Of a stretch of DNA of 64,000 bases, positions 11,003 through 25,395 are shown one piece after another (the first letter of the stretch is position 1; every line of letters begins with the position of its first letter). A model generated the notes under the pieces. It searched no databases, was not told the origin of the DNA, and saw only the letters and a program-made list of their open reading frames with translations. The position numbers were made by a program, and so were the translations under genes. Origin of the DNA: Stercorarius parasiticus (lineage: Eukaryota > Chordata > Aves > Charadriiformes > Stercorariidae); the NCBI GenBank assembly GCA_013396915.1, contig VWZL01000170.1:954703-1018702 (forward strand), in the 5' to 3' direction.

Positions 11003-14000
11003 TGTTCTGTAACACGAGTTTATTAGGTAGTAACACCTAGTAGTGATATTCTGGCCACCATACCACTCACTTAGTATGTTAAGGTGTTAATTGGCACTTC
11101 TGTGACATACAGGGCTGTCTGGCCCTCCATATGTGGCCTCTCATACAGAGGTGCATCTCATGGTTTGTAAGCTATGCTTACACGTCGCATCTCTGAATAA
11201 GGTACTCAGTCTCCAAAGAAAGTGTGTGGTTTTTACCTGGGAAATAAGCAGACAGGTGTTTCTTCATGATGATTTACTGGGAATTTAACAAAATTAGATC
11301 CAACAATCTAAAACCAGGCTTCAACATCTCAACGTGGTTTAAAAAAATAAACAAAAAACCCGCATACACAAAAGTACCTGAAATAGTGAGTGACTGAGGT
11401 TAGGAACTGTGCTAAATGACTTCATATGTAAAAAGCATGAGTGCGTTCATCAGACTGTGATACATTTTTTTAAGAAACTTATGGAATAATTGACAATATG
11501 ATTTAGTGTGATATATAGAAATAGGTAAACGTGCCATTTCTTACGAAGTTTTCTGGGGATTATTCTGGCATTCTTCTTCTTTTTTTCATGCCCCAGTGAA
11601 GTTTGTTGGTTTGGGGTTTTTTTGGGGCTTTTTTTTTTGAACCTGAGCAGTTCAAAATGTCCCAGGCTTCATGCCTTCAAAATTTAGCATATACAGAAAA
11701 TGTGGGGTGCACTTTGGGATCAAGCTAATTTATCTCTGGAGACTCCACAAAGTTGATATGGGAATGGTAGGCTCCTATTTTTTTCCCTGGTGAAAACACT
11801 TAATGAATGCACATGTCAGCAGGAAATAGAGCCCTATGAATAGAAAGATCTTACGTTGTGTTCATTATTCTAATTGCGAGTTGGCATTAAAAGTCAAATT
11901 GGTAGTCATTTGCTGTGTGAATATGGAATGCATTCTTTGTGATAGTGATGTCTGCTGGTTTACACTTACACATTTTTTAAAAAGGAAAGCATCTTTCTGT
12001 GAGAAATTTTCTTAATTATGCAGGTACATTATTTCAGAAATCCTAAAAATCTTTTTAATGGTAGATTGCAGTTGCTTTCCACCTATGGTAATTTGCTTAC
12101 CACCTGCAGTAATTACTAAACTGTAATACTGAAGCTTAAACATACTAAATCGTATTCCGTCCTTTGCCCTGTTTGGTATTGATCAACAGACACTTTCAAG
12201 GCAGATTCTTCTAGGTATTCAAAGTGTTGTTTTGAAAAGAATAGTTAATAAAAAGTGAAATGCTTAAAAGGACACAATCTTGAAATCCAGCTTTTTGGGT
12301 TTTTTTAAACACTGAAAGCAGTATTTAGAAAAACTGATACCATCCTAAGTCTTGTTGACAAGCTCGTAATTTATTTTCTTTATAAAGCTACAGTTTTCTC
12401 TTATGTGTGCATATTTTGCACAACAGCAAGGAAACTAAACAGATAATATTGTCAAGCTCCAATTGTGAATAAATACATGTTTTCTTCTTTAATGTTATAG
12501 TTACAATACATCTGAGGATTGTTTGTAACAAAAGCATAGATTTTTTTTTTTTTTAACAAATATATAAATTAATTGTAGTCCGTAGCACTTTCATATTAGA
12601 AAGATGCTGTTCTTTCCTAAATTTCTCTTATGGATATAAAATAGTCATCTCATTGCACACTGAGTACAAGATGGTGGATGTGGAATTGTCCACTGTTTCA
12701 GTTCTCTAAAAATGGACTGAAATAGTGCACAATTCTGGTTAAAGAAGAATTAAAGGAACAAAAGGGCTCATGAACCTTGCTATTAACTACTTCTCAAAAT
12801 TACCTTCACATATTTGAAATAGATTACTAATTTCACCAGTGTCTTTACAGATGAGACCAGCAATTTTGAATACCCCAGGGAATAACCATAAAATAAATGA
12901 ACACTGAGACACTTTATTTTCCCTAGGTGCACTTAACTAAATTAATGAAACCAGCATGACAGCAAGAAGGAAATCCATTAACTTTTAAACGAAGTTACCT
13001 CTTAGTCGACCTGAGGTTTGAGCAATAATATTGTCAGAGGGGTCTGTTTTGCTGGTTTCAATGAGCAATGATTTCTTAATATAACCAGGGCAAATGTAAG
13101 CTGTGTGAGGCGGCCTTCTTATGATATGCTTTTGTATTTCTGTAACTCGGATTGAGTATTTCTTACATTAGAGTATTTAGTGCAGTTAAATACCATCTGT
13201 TGATAATTTATTCATTTCAGTTTTTTAAAGTTGTAAACTAAAATTCAGCTGCAGAATTGCAGCCTTTCCCCTCGAGAAAGAAAACTGCTAAAAAGTACTA
13301 TGTTGTATGAGGGGAGCTCTTTAAGAGACTGACTAATTTGAAAGGTGCTTCATGAAGAGGATTTCATGAAGAAGGTATAGTTTTATGTCACTTCATACTG
13401 TAAAATATCTGTTGCCAAGATGGTATTGAACACATATGAGAAAACGAGAAGTTATTTATTGGTCATGTTGCATGATTGCTAATATCCATATTTTTGATAG
13501 AAAGATGAGAGATTACTGATGCATTCTCCTTTCTTCATTCTTGTCAGGTTTTTTTCATCTAAACTCTTACTTTTCTCAAGAGGATTTCCTTTTTGTAATG
13601 AGATAGCAGCTATAATAGCTGCATTTTATTCAAAAGTGAGATCTTTGCAAATGAATAATCAATATCTGGGTAGAATTTTGCGGACTGCATTTTCAGTACA
13701 TATTTTAGATACTGCCTTTTTGATCAGGTCTTGTGCTTGCTGCATACCAATTTAATTTCATAGTTTAAAATGAAGATTGTAATTTCAATATTGATTGTGC
13801 TTCTTTTCCCACTCTCCCTTTGTATCCTCTGTTGGGGATGGTTGAACACTGTCAGCACTAAGGTCAAAGGGACATGCTTGGGCTCAACCCGTGCTATTAT
13901 TTAGAAGTGGAAAACCAATAGAAACATTGCAAAATGAGAGCTCTGCTCCTTTGGTTTTGTTGCAGCATTATGAGGGGAAACCTGCCTGTTTTGCCAAGTG

Positions 14001-16289
14001 GGAAATGTGCTTTTTTGTCTCTGTGATAGAAGGCTGTATTGCTTGGTTTGTGACCATAAATATTGATTTTTTTTAATTTTTTTTTTTAAAGCTAAAATTT
14101 CAGTATGACCATAAGTATACCATACCTTGTTTTGCCTGTTGTCCGACTGGTCTGAGGTAGCCTGTGCTTAGTGACTCTTTGGGAGGGAGGTGCTTACCCG
14201 TAAGAAAATGGGTCAGGATGGTCCAGTCTCAGGTGTAAAAGGGGACACAGGTAGCAGTAATCACACAGCCAACGTTCTTTATTTGAGGAAAGGAAAAGAA
14301 AACCAGTAGTATTGGGGAGGTTAGAAACAGAGAGAAAAACAGCTGGGAATATGAGTGAGAGAGTAAAATAAATGCTGTGATGACAAGGGAAGAGACCTTT
14401 CGTGAAATGTAATTCTAGTAGTACCTTTCCAGAACTGGAAAAAGGACACCTCAGTAGTTTCTTTGAATTGATAGTACAAATCATCACTATTGAAAATAAC
14501 AACTAAAATTTAAAATACCCAGGTAGAGTTTTTTTGATCTTTTTCATCTTGATCTTTTTAGTGAGTTGAAAAGATGTTAGTGAGTTGAATGCATCATTAG
14601 CCCATAGTACCAGGGTTATTATGTTAAAGCTTGGTTGTTAGAAGTTTCGGAGGTTTTTAAGGATTCCTTTTAAACAAACCCTTCTTTCAGTGAATTTTTT
14701 TTTTATTTTGTGTTGGTGTGACATGAGGGAGGCACATACAAGTGGCAGGTCCTCCCTCCTATCAGGTATTTCTGTTAGTTATATTTAATAAGGGGAATCC
14801 TTTACATTCTGCTTACATTTAAAATATATAATAAAGTCATAATCATGGATGGTTACTAATGTGGAGGAAAAAGCACGCTATATTTTGTATGGTTCATGTA
14901 CTTATTTATTTGTCAATATTTACATTTTAAACTTTGCAGGGTTACAAATTGCTCTCTATAAGCCTGAAAAGAAGACACTTTGTCTTCCCCTAGTTCTTGA
15001 AGTTTTGGGTGTGTGGGTAGAATCTGTATATGGTTGAGTGAGACAGTTTGATAATAAGCGGCTCAGCACTTTGCTATCTTTCCTGTATTCTCACGAAAAT
15101 GAGAACTGAGTGCACTGAGGGATAAATTCTTTGGCTGTGTGAGATGAAATGCCTTTTAGTAATGGAAAAGGAGGATCTTTTATATCTCAATTGCATGAGA
15201 AGTATTTGGAAGGCAGAAAACAGCAGTTTCCCTATATAATTAGTGGTAGAATTTGGCATGGCTACTAATGTATGTAAGCACATGCTTTAACACTTTGCAG
15301 AACTGAAGGCAGTTGAGCATCTTGCAGGGTTGAGCCAGAAGAAAGATCATCCAGATAAAAAACACTGGACCTGGTTCTTGTTTTACACATCCTATATATA
15401 TTTCACTGCAAATTCTCATTTATATCTGACAATAGGTTATTTGTAGTGTAACCAAAAATATTTTCTGTCTACAGTAATACCCACTTCTCATTTATTAAAT
15501 ATTGAAGATGTAGTTTATTATTATTAATCTTTTAAATAAATTACATATGGAAAAATTACAGTTCTGGTTTTGAATCTTCAGTTTTATTCAGATTCTCAGT
15601 GTCACAATGTAAAAAAATTGTGACAAACTTCTTTCCTATTTGGTAGATGAATGGTGGCTAGAAGGAATGTAATGGGGTTTAGCTTTTTTTTTCCTCAGAA
15701 TATCAGAAAAAGAGTTGTCTTTATAAGGGACTACACTCAGAACCACAAAGGAAAATACACTTTTTTTTTTTTTATGCCATGTGTGAGTATCTCAGGAAAC
15801 TGGTGAAACTAGCTAGTGAGAATTAAAAAAAATGAGGAAGAACACTTACGTGAGTAATGAGGAGTGAGTTCAACACTGACTTATAACTTGAAGCAAATGG
15901 TTATTTATCTGAAAAGAGGTAATCTCTAAATAGTGGTATGACATGTAATATGAAAGCAGACTTTCCACATGTTCCTACTGGGGGCATCTTAAACTGTTCT
16001 CAAAACTAGCTGGTGTTGGCCAAGACCAAAGAGAAGAATACTGCATTGGGCCTTGCCTCTGCTCTAAATTTGTTTCAGTGGTGTTATCTATTTACCTATG
16101 CTATAGAAGGTGGTTGTCATTTATGAAGTAGCGTAATCTTCTCATCAAGGCTGTAGACGGGAAAGGAAGTCACGTGTCAGAACCAGATGGCACTAGAAAG
16201 CCATGACTGCTACTACTTTTCCAGTTTTTGTTCATGCTGAGAAACTGTCAGATTCTTGTTTCCTGTGGTTTTCTGTGTCTGTGTTTGTA

Positions 16290-16510
16290 CTACCTGGGAA
16301 GACACTTGAGGGAGTGCAAGGAGCCTGTTGGACCCTGGGCTGACTGGTGCAGCTGGCCACTTCTACGCTGTGTTCCCCCTTTGGGGGTTGTCTGAAGTCT
16401 GCTTGATGCTGAGAGACGATCTTTTGTCTGTATGGTCGGTTTGTTTATTCAATATGCCAGAATAAAAGAAAGCTGAGTCTTCGACTGTCATAATTCTCAT
16501 TGTCACAGCA
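16290..16510 (+). other. GC-richer patch with AATAAA, possible old LTR or retroposon remnant
   Basis: A small patch richer in G and C than its surroundings. It holds a CCCCC-TTT-GGGGG mini-hairpin at 16375-16387 and, about 75 bases on, AATAAA at 16461-16466. This order resembles the R region and polyadenylation signal of an LTR, but I recognise no family and see no termini or target-site duplication. Confidence 0.2.
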
Positions 16511-19499
16511 TGACTGTAAGAGGTGAGTGGTACGTGTCGGGGTGCTTTGAAGGTGCTGGGTAATGCTGAAGGCTGGCTTGAATATCTGAAACCAAGCTGT
16601 TTATATTGGGGACCATGCAGCGCACGATCCTGACAACTGTGCCTGGATCTCCCTTCACAGGAAATGAGGACACTTTAGAAGAGGTCACGGGAGAAAGGTA
16701 GCCTAAGCTCAGTAGTGATGATCAGAAGAAAAAAAGCCCTGTGCAAATGAAAGAGAGATGCAAATTAACAGCATGGTTACACTTGCAGAAAACCTTTTCT
16801 CATATCACTGTTTCCTCTCTGAAAGAAGGGAAGAAAGCCACAAGACCTTGTAGTGGAACCTTTTGAAGAGATGTGTGAGTGTCCTGACTTGCCCTCAGCT
16901 TTTTAGGTTTAACTTGCATTGCCTGCTTTGGGTAGAGGAGGAGGGAGTGGGCTTAAAAGTGTTTTTAAATAATATTTTCAGAATGGAATAAAGCCCTTAA
17001 GTTCAAAAGATCAAATATTTTGCCTCTGGTTTGAAGTGATGTCAGATTCTTCAGCCATATTCTTCCCCCTATTCTTTTTTTCTCTCAAAGTCCCTCATCA
17101 GGACCTAGGTTCCAAAACACATGCCCATAAGCCTTTTCTTTTTGTGTATAAGGTTTAAGTTGTCTGAACACTTCAGTTCTTTTTTCAGCATGTATGTTCT
17201 TCTCCTGGAACATAGGAAGCTCTAAAGCCATGGGATCATACTTGGAAACAAAAGCTTTTGGTGTCCCTCAAAGATACCGCATTTATTCTGGGTTATTTTG
17301 AGTAGTATTTTATTCTTCTGTGTTAAGACTTGATAAACTAAACCTCTATAAATCATCTTTCTCCAAAAATGGGGGGTATTTTGTGCTCTCCCAGTGCTAC
17401 AGGTAGGTTACAGATGAGATTTACTATTAAGAAAATGCTCTAGGCATTGTGATTCCTTCAGCTGTTCCTCCAGTGTCCCTGGGCTGTTCCTGCAAAAGCC
17501 AGTTCTCTTCCTCAGGGAGAGATTTGGTAATAACATTTCTTTTTCTTGTGAAAGCAATAGTGAGTTACCAAAGCCTTTCCCTGATTTGGGAATACTTGAA
17601 ATTGTGGACCCAGTTTCAGTTCCAATGAAGACAATAGATGTTTTGGTGTGCTTTGGCATCAACTTCAAGAGGAGCCAAATTGGACCCTATTTTTCTGCGA
17701 GCAGGCTCAATTAGCAAATGATGATGCTGAAAATAAAATGTGTTAGATCTTGTATGAAGATGTTAGATGTTGTTCACATAAAAGAAACGTATAAACTTTC
17801 TACCTTTCAAATAAAAGTTAAATTCTTCTTAGTTATCCTTGGCCTTTCATCAGCATTCAGATCTTGAATCTGACTGTTCAGAGCATGAAAGCTGTATTTG
17901 TTGCTTTCATGACTGAATCTTTATTCCATGATCTTAAAGCTGTTTTTTCTCTTTTTCCACTTTCCTGAAAAAATCCGCTATAGAAGCAGGTTTCATGAAC
18001 TGTCTCCTGAAGTCAAACTGCAATGCAGACCGTGTTTGTTTATGGTATCTGCTGCTTTGTAAAAAAGTGAACAAAAGTCAGCATGGATGGTCACAAAAAT
18101 AATAGGTTTATTTTTGATATTGTGTGTGTGTCTGTACAGAAATTGGAGGGGTCTTGGTGAAATTAAGGTGTTTGGGGATGGGAATCTTTGAAATGTCAAA
18201 AGGAAAGAAGTTCCTCAGTACTCCTCAGTTTTATCTTTCTTTGCAGTGATTTGTCCTGTTTGTGTTTTTGTAAGAGCTCAAAACTTCTACTCTAGCATGC
18301 AGAAACTCCAGATGAAGGCAGAAATCATGCAGGAAAGCATGCTTTCGACTTGGCATTCTTCGTTGAGAGGAAGGTTTGATTGGGAGGGAATTAGATCACC
18401 TGCATTGAGTTCACTGAAAATGAATCAAACACAGCTTTTTTGTTATAGATGTGTGTTTTGTTTTTTTTTTCCTGTTGCGTAGTCTGTATCCGAGCCCATG
18501 ACATTTTCTATTTTTTGATTTTTTTAACTTTTAAAAAAAATTTATTTAATTTTTTGTCCGTGAGTATTAGATAGGTCAGTGTTGAAGATTGTCAGTAGGG
18601 CCGCATATAGAAATACTTGTGTTGCTGCATGTCACATACATGTAGTGTGCTTATAGAACTCTCCCTCCAAGACTATTAATCCAGAACTTTTCATAAGCAA
18701 ATAATGCACCCAAAGAAACTCCAAAATCAAATGGGTAAGTGAAATTTTCTTCAGTATTATTTAATCGTACCATGTGTCTTCTCTTGATGATGATTCAAAA
18801 CAGCTAGATTTTTATGTGCCTGCTCCACTGGAGTTTAAGCATGCACTTGGAAAGTCACAAAAGTACAAGCCAGTGTTTATTCCTGCATTCACCTGTCTTT
18901 CAAAGTTATATAAAGGTATGCTATGCCCATCTCCATCCTCCACTTGAGGTGATTATACTCTGTGTGTGTGTTTGTATCTAATCTGCTAGTGGATTGATGT
19001 AATTCTCTTTAAAGTGGTGGAGTTTCTTCTGCCTTTGCCTACAGTGGATTAAGGTTCGTCATCTTAATATGCATTTTTTCCTACATAAGTCTCACGACAT
19101 AGAGCAGATGGACTTAGTATTATTATCTGTAAGAAGAAGGACATCTAACAAGCTGGTGCTTATTATCTAGTTTCTCAAGCTCGGTCTGATTCATATTCCT
19201 TTTCTTGCATACAGAAGGAATATGGGATAAGAGAAATCACTTGAACTGTCGAAAAGTAGCGTAATTGAATTTTGAACATTGATTTCTGCGTGTACAGAAA
19301 ATGAAGCGAAAGAATGTACTCAAGCAGTAAATTATAGGAGCTAGCAGACTGTACAGTGCCTTTAAGAAGCAGGTGTTTGCTATGAAGTTCACTGTGCATA
19401 CAAATGCACTTGCATTTTGAAGTCAGTTAGGAACAATTATGGGGGAACAGGAAACCTGACTGACCTGATACAGGTTTTTTCTATTCAGTACAGGCTTGC

Positions 19500-19515
19500 A
19501 AAAAAAAAAAAAAAA
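19500..19515 (+). repeat. Poly-A tract (16 A)
   Basis: Uninterrupted A run. The preceding 200 bases do not look like a gene copy, so there is no support for a processed pseudogene. Confidence 0.85.
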
Positions 19516-22500
19516 TCATAATGCAGGGAAAAGCATGATTCTTCTTAGCTCTTTTAAGTCTGAAGCGTGAGGGGGGAACCAGAAGAATGATTTAAAGGAA
19601 ATTGCAGTAGTGATTGTTTTAAGTATACACAAAGGAAGCCTTGCACTCCATCAGGAGCACTAGCCATTTTCAATCTGGAAGAAGGGACTGAACATTTAAT
19701 TAAACAATGCCTTTCACTGTATTAGTTTATGCTCCAGCATTCATGGTGCATGTATATTTAGGTTATTTTTCAAGTGTACAGCTGTTTCCTCCTGCACAAA
19801 GCTGGGGCTGGAGTTTTTGTGGAGCGATTCATTGTTTTAGTCATGGTAGCACTTGAAACATCAAAGTACCACACAAGCAGGCAAGGCAGAAGCAGGCCCT
19901 GCCCTAGAGAGACATCTGGGTCTGGGGCTGCAGCGGCACAGGCATGAGCACGCTGATGAGTGTAGGAGGGGAGCAGGTTAGGATGGAGGAGAAAAGAGGC
20001 CAAGCTGTCCGTTCGGGGAACATTGTCTCTAGGCAGTAGAATAGCTGATTAATCTGGGGTTGTTGCTCTGCTGCGATAAATTCGTAGAATTCTGCTGGGA
20101 GTAAACTGTGCCAGGCATCTGCCCCAAATTATAAGTGCGTATTATGGGTAGCTCTGGACTGATGTCTATCCAGTTCTTGCAGGGCTGTCACGATTTTCGT
20201 TAAAGATGTTCTGTTTTCATTGCAAAAAAAAATTATATAGGTAAACCAACATGGTAAAAGTTTATACTGATACAAATAATTTTGTACTTACCTAGCTTAA
20301 CCTTTCCTTAAGTGGGAAAGTTCAGCATTAGCAGCTCGACCGCCCTTGCCTGGGGCAGGCTGGGAGGGAGCTACGCTGTGGTTCCAGGAGCAGTGTGAAT
20401 TGAAGAAGGTTTCCAGGCAAGCCTGTAGATTTTAAGCATCTTTAACACAAAGCTACAAAGGTATCTCGTCTGCCAAAGGCCTAGCGGCCTAGCAGGTAAT
20501 TCCACAGTAAGTGCTGATCTTATCAAAACACAGAACCCACAATCTATCAAACCCCTTTGATCAACCCATCAGCCCTGCCAGCCCATCAGACCCCCAAACC
20601 TAAAGATTTTCTCTGCATGCAGAAATTGTCTTTCTGATTAACTGGATGTGCTTTCATGGGGAAAAAAAAATATTAGAATCCCTCTGTAATCTGTTTGGCT
20701 ACGCATTATGATAGTGCTCATGTTATATAGGCTATTCACTTGTAAGAAAAGGAATACACTGGAGAAGGTGAATCTACTTCATTTGGAGAGAAGGCTGGAT
20801 CTGCTTAAAAGGATTTTTTATTTTGAAGAAAGGCTTGTTCTGGTTTTGGCCTCTTCAACTGGGAATTATATCCTCCAGTGGCACTTGATTAAGACAAAAT
20901 ATGTCAAGTCAGTGGTTAGGCTTTTAGTCAGCTCACACACGTTCTACTGAAGGAGAAAAAAAATACTACCATCCTTTGTTGGATTATCTCAAATATTATT
21001 TAAGCAACAATGTATGGAAGCAAATGAAATTCAAATCAAAACAGAAAAAATATGCATATGAAAAAGAAGAAATTGGAAGGATCTGATCTTGGTGAGGAAG
21101 ATCCTGTTGATGTCAATGAGGATGATCTTGTATCATGTAATCATAGCCAGGATTGGAATTGTACACAAAGGACACGGGCATGATACTTGTTTTCAAAACT
21201 ATTCAGGTGCTTGCATAAGAGCCTTTCAAAAGTCTTTTCTAAAGATCCTGCTTGGCACTCAGGTAATTCTGAAAAACTGTCTCAAGGCCTGAATTACCAG
21301 TTACAGAGTAAATATCAGTACAACAGTATCACTTACATGAAAGTGCCTTTACGATGGGTGGTGTGTGAGAGCCAGACCCATGAGCTGAAAATGGGAAGCA
21401 GCATCACAGCATTATGAGTTGGCATTTTCTTACTCAGTCCAAGGAACAGAAGAGAGAGGATTTTATGCTGTTAAATTTGTATTTTTAATGAACAAACAAT
21501 CCTAGATAATTAAATGTGGATTTAACAGTTTTTAAGGAACAGCTGCTGCTGACAAAGAAATGTTCGCCTCTAAGCAATACTGTAATTCTTCACATGGGAA
21601 CATATTAAAACTGTATTTCAAAAGGAAGGTTTGACTGTCACAAAGTCATTTATGTAGTGACATGGAGCTGAAATTTCTGTGATTCAGGTAGGTGTGTTAA
21701 CCTATATAAAATTCAGTTCTCCAGTGGGACTACAGTATCTAAATCTTTTACTTGCATGCAGGATTTGTGGGCTCTGCTGATTCTTACAAGTTTCTGTTGA
21801 AAGATTTGGGCACGTGGTCAAACTGGTAAGTGGCTGTGGTAGCTATCCACATGCATGAATAGCAAATATTTAGTAATTCAGTTTAGTTTAAGTTGCAATA
21901 AGAGAATTCAGTTACATTATATTTTATTTACTATTGGCTAAGAGCCTGCAGAGATTGTGGTGTAGTGGTAGTTCAGCTTATATAGGTATCTTCAAGGGTC
22001 TCTGATTTCTCCGGAAGGCTTAAAATCTGCAGTGTTCTCGTCTGATTCTTATAGCGGATTTCACTTGGATGTTTTCGTCAATGCAAAGTCTTGGAATTTC
22101 TTTCTTGTTCTCGTTTAAAATAATTTAAACTTTCTGTTGTCACTGTAGCAGAGGGGAACTCAAAAGTGTGAACCCTCTGACTCCTAAAACCAGTAAGCCT
22201 GCATATTTCTGTGAGGAAGCTCAGAATTAAAGCAAGTGTTAGGATTTTTTTTTTTTTCCTTCTTCAAGGAAGGAAAAGTCGTAATTTTTTAATGGCTAGG
22301 ATTGCTTCTGTAGAGCAATAGGGGTAGAAGGGAATTAGATGAATAGGATATATAATCAATTTATAGCGAATTACATTACATGAGGGCATGGTCACAAATA
22401 TGTGGTTTGTTCTTTATAGGTTCTTTTGGTCTGGTCTGTTTTTGAAAACCTCAACTAAAGGCGCCTCCCAGGAGCCCAGCTGCAGTCCTTTGTTACTCTT

Positions 22501-25089
22501 CTAGTCACAAGGCTTTCCCTGACAGCCAGCCAGGGTCGCTTTTGTTTTTGGTTAAGCTACTTTCACTTTTTCCTAACGTCAGTGGGTCTGTGCATAGAGC
22601 ACATTTGATCCTTAACCTTTTCTAACATGCTTTTTTATAGTATGTTAGGAGACTTGATGCTAGGAAATGCTGGAAGCTCTGGCTTTGGGCAGGGACAGGC
22701 ACTCAAGCAGCCAAGATGAGGGAGGCTGTGCATGTATGGGGCATTAGGTTGTCCTACCATCTCATATTCATGTACCTACAGAGAATATCAGGACTGGTTT
22801 GATTTAGCCTGCTCCTGCCCAATGTTTTATTTTATGAAACTTCGTCTTTGTTTCTGCAGTGTGTCCTCACCAAAATCCTGCTTTGCAGTTCTGTTTTGTC
22901 TTTCTTAAGTAGTTCTTCTTGTATTATTATATCTTCCTGGATGATAAGGAGACAGGACTAAATACATCTAAACAACCTTCTTAGTCTCTCCTCACCTTCT
23001 TTTGTTTGTTTTTTTCCTAGTCTGGTAAGTGAGACGGAGACAGAGGCTTCCCAGCAAGTAGATAACAGCATGTACCTTGCACTGTCAATGATACAAAAGC
23101 AAAAAACTTTGAGTGGCAATTTCATCCATGGGTAGAAAACCGTGCATAAATTCCCCATCTCATTGTGTGCAGCGAATCAACTGATGTTGTTAGCACATTT
23201 CAAACAGCATACACTTTTATGCTCCTGTTTGGATACTCTTATTTGAGAGGTTGAGCAGCAGTGGTCCTTAGGCTGCTGCCTGTGAGGGTTATTGTTCTGC
23301 TGTGTTTTTCTGAGAGTCTCCATTGCAGACATGACTTAACCTTGTGACTTTGCAAAAGCTCTGGCAGCTTCTCCCTCCCCTGCTCCAAACCACAACACAC
23401 TTTCCGAATGTGTATCATTATCTGTGTGCTTCATGTTGGCTGTCCCTGGAGCTATTTGCTTGGCAGAACGTTGCCTCTTCCAAGGCAGCTTTAAACTGAG
23501 CCAGGCTGGGATCCAGCAGAAATCCAGAAGATGTGATATGAAACAGTCTTCTGAAGAAGATGACAAGGAGACTGAAAACTGGTAAGATCAGTCTACTGGC
23601 CAAAGCCTTGAGATGGTATGTAAGTGAGCAGAGTGCAGTTCTTGCTTCTACCAGTCTAACCCCCTTGGGAGGGTCTGGCTTTCAAGTCTTTGCACTTAAG
23701 AAAAGGGAGAAATAATATTTCCTTTTTTTTTCTTTTTCTTTCTGTTTTGACTTTAAGTTTTGGGAGTTAGTAGATGTATTTTTTACAATTGCTACCACGG
23801 GGGACCACAGTATTCTGTCAGTCTCTTTGTGTCTCATCTCTGTAAATGATGATAATGGTAATAGAGCAGAAGGGGCAAGTGATGTGAGGGGAAATAAGCA
23901 CTGCGGTGTGAAAAAGCTACTTTATATTTTAATTTAGATCTATCTTATCAGATATAAGTCCTTCTACCAGATACAAGTTCTCATACAGTTCTTTGTTAGA
24001 AAATCTGAGAGGACCTTGAAGACTGGAAATGTGTTCAGGCAAAAATCTGGGGTTTTGTTTAACCTCAAAGAACAGGGATTGACTTAAAACAAACCTGCAA
24101 AACAGAGGCCAGGCAAAAAAATATGCAAACAAACCTCACCACCAGCTCTGCCAACTTCCTGACCCCTCTCCTCTTAAAAAAAATGCCTGCAGCCATAGAC
24201 AGATTTATTTCTCTCTGAAGACTTAATTTTTAAGTTTCTTGGCTTGCTTTTATGTATCTGATTTTTGACATCTCCATGATGCTGTTGCATCCAGTGTCCC
24301 TTGTCATTTTTAAAGGTTTGTATGAATTCACTTCCCAAAGGTGAAACTCATGATTTTAGGAAGATTTTGGAAAACTCATGGTTTCTAGAAGAGCCCTCTG
24401 CTTTCAGGAAGTTCCTCGAAGTGAACTCGTCTTCCACAGGCAAAGCTACTTGCAATTTGGTCTCAGGGTTTGAAGGACCTGAATGTGTAATGGCTTCTTA
24501 TTAGGCAGTTTCTCATCTTTCATATTTGAAAAGTAAATAGTTAACCACCTTTAGTGACAACTGCTGTCGAGGCAGCAAAATTACAGAAGCATAAAAAGGG
24601 CACTGAACCAATATTATACAGTGTTGCTCCAGTCTGGGTTCAGTTTTACTGAAGTTCTGTAGAACTTAAGAATAGTAGTTTGTGTTTGTCTCTGATTTGG
24701 CTCTTGGCTTGTTGAGATGCTTGTCTTCAGGGACAGCCTGTTTGGAGTTACCTACCCGATGCATCTGCTGGGGAGGAGGAGTACCTTCATTCTCAGCACT
24801 GGCATTGCAGTTTAATTTTTTGTCATCTGGCCCCTTCTTTTAGGATCCAAAAATCCTGAGTGCAGTAGAAATAGAAGTGACATGTCAGAGGTAATATTTC
24901 CTTCCATTCATGCTTCTTCCCACCTAAACTTGCTAGTATTTGGCTGCAGAGGTGGGAAGGACAGGAGGTACGCTACAAAGATCTTTGTAAAACTATTAAC
25001 ACTTGACCAAATTAAGAGGAAAAATGTTTTTGATTAAGAGTGTATGTGTTGCTTGAACTCTGTCCTAATTACAGCTGCATATTTCTCCT

Positions 25090-25395
25090 CTCCTGACTTG
25101 GCCCAGCCCTATCTAAGGTAGCCTGAGGTCTACTTTAATTTACTCCAGTTGGCTGTGATTCCCGAGGAGTCGTGTGCCATGTAGCTATTGGCTAGAACAG
25201 GGCTTATCCCAGCCGCTCCCGTTCCCCGCCCTGAGCAGGCACTGTGGGCAGAAATGTGTGGGAGATGGATCTCCTGGATCGCAGCCTGCCAGGTCACCCC
25301 GAAGTGGGGAGCCCCCACCGAGGAACTTGCTGAGAGTTTCCACTTACAGCTGTCTGGGGCCCAGAGAAGGACCTAAATAAAGCCTGCTGACCTCC
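25090..25395 (+). other. GC-rich patch ending in AATAAA, possible LTR fragment
   Basis: This block is GC-rich relative to its surroundings and includes CACCCCGAAGTGGGGAGCCC near 25294. It ends with AATAAA at 25376-25381 followed by GCCTGCTGACC. A GC-rich body followed by AATAAAGCCTGC is reminiscent of retroviral LTR R regions in birds. I cannot assign a family and find no TG...CA ends. Two overlapping open frames of 62 and 68 codons on the + strand are not protein-like. Confidence 0.25.

Noticed and set aside
19500..19515. Processed pseudogene tail
   Set aside because: The A run has no recognisable gene copy before it and no flanking duplication.
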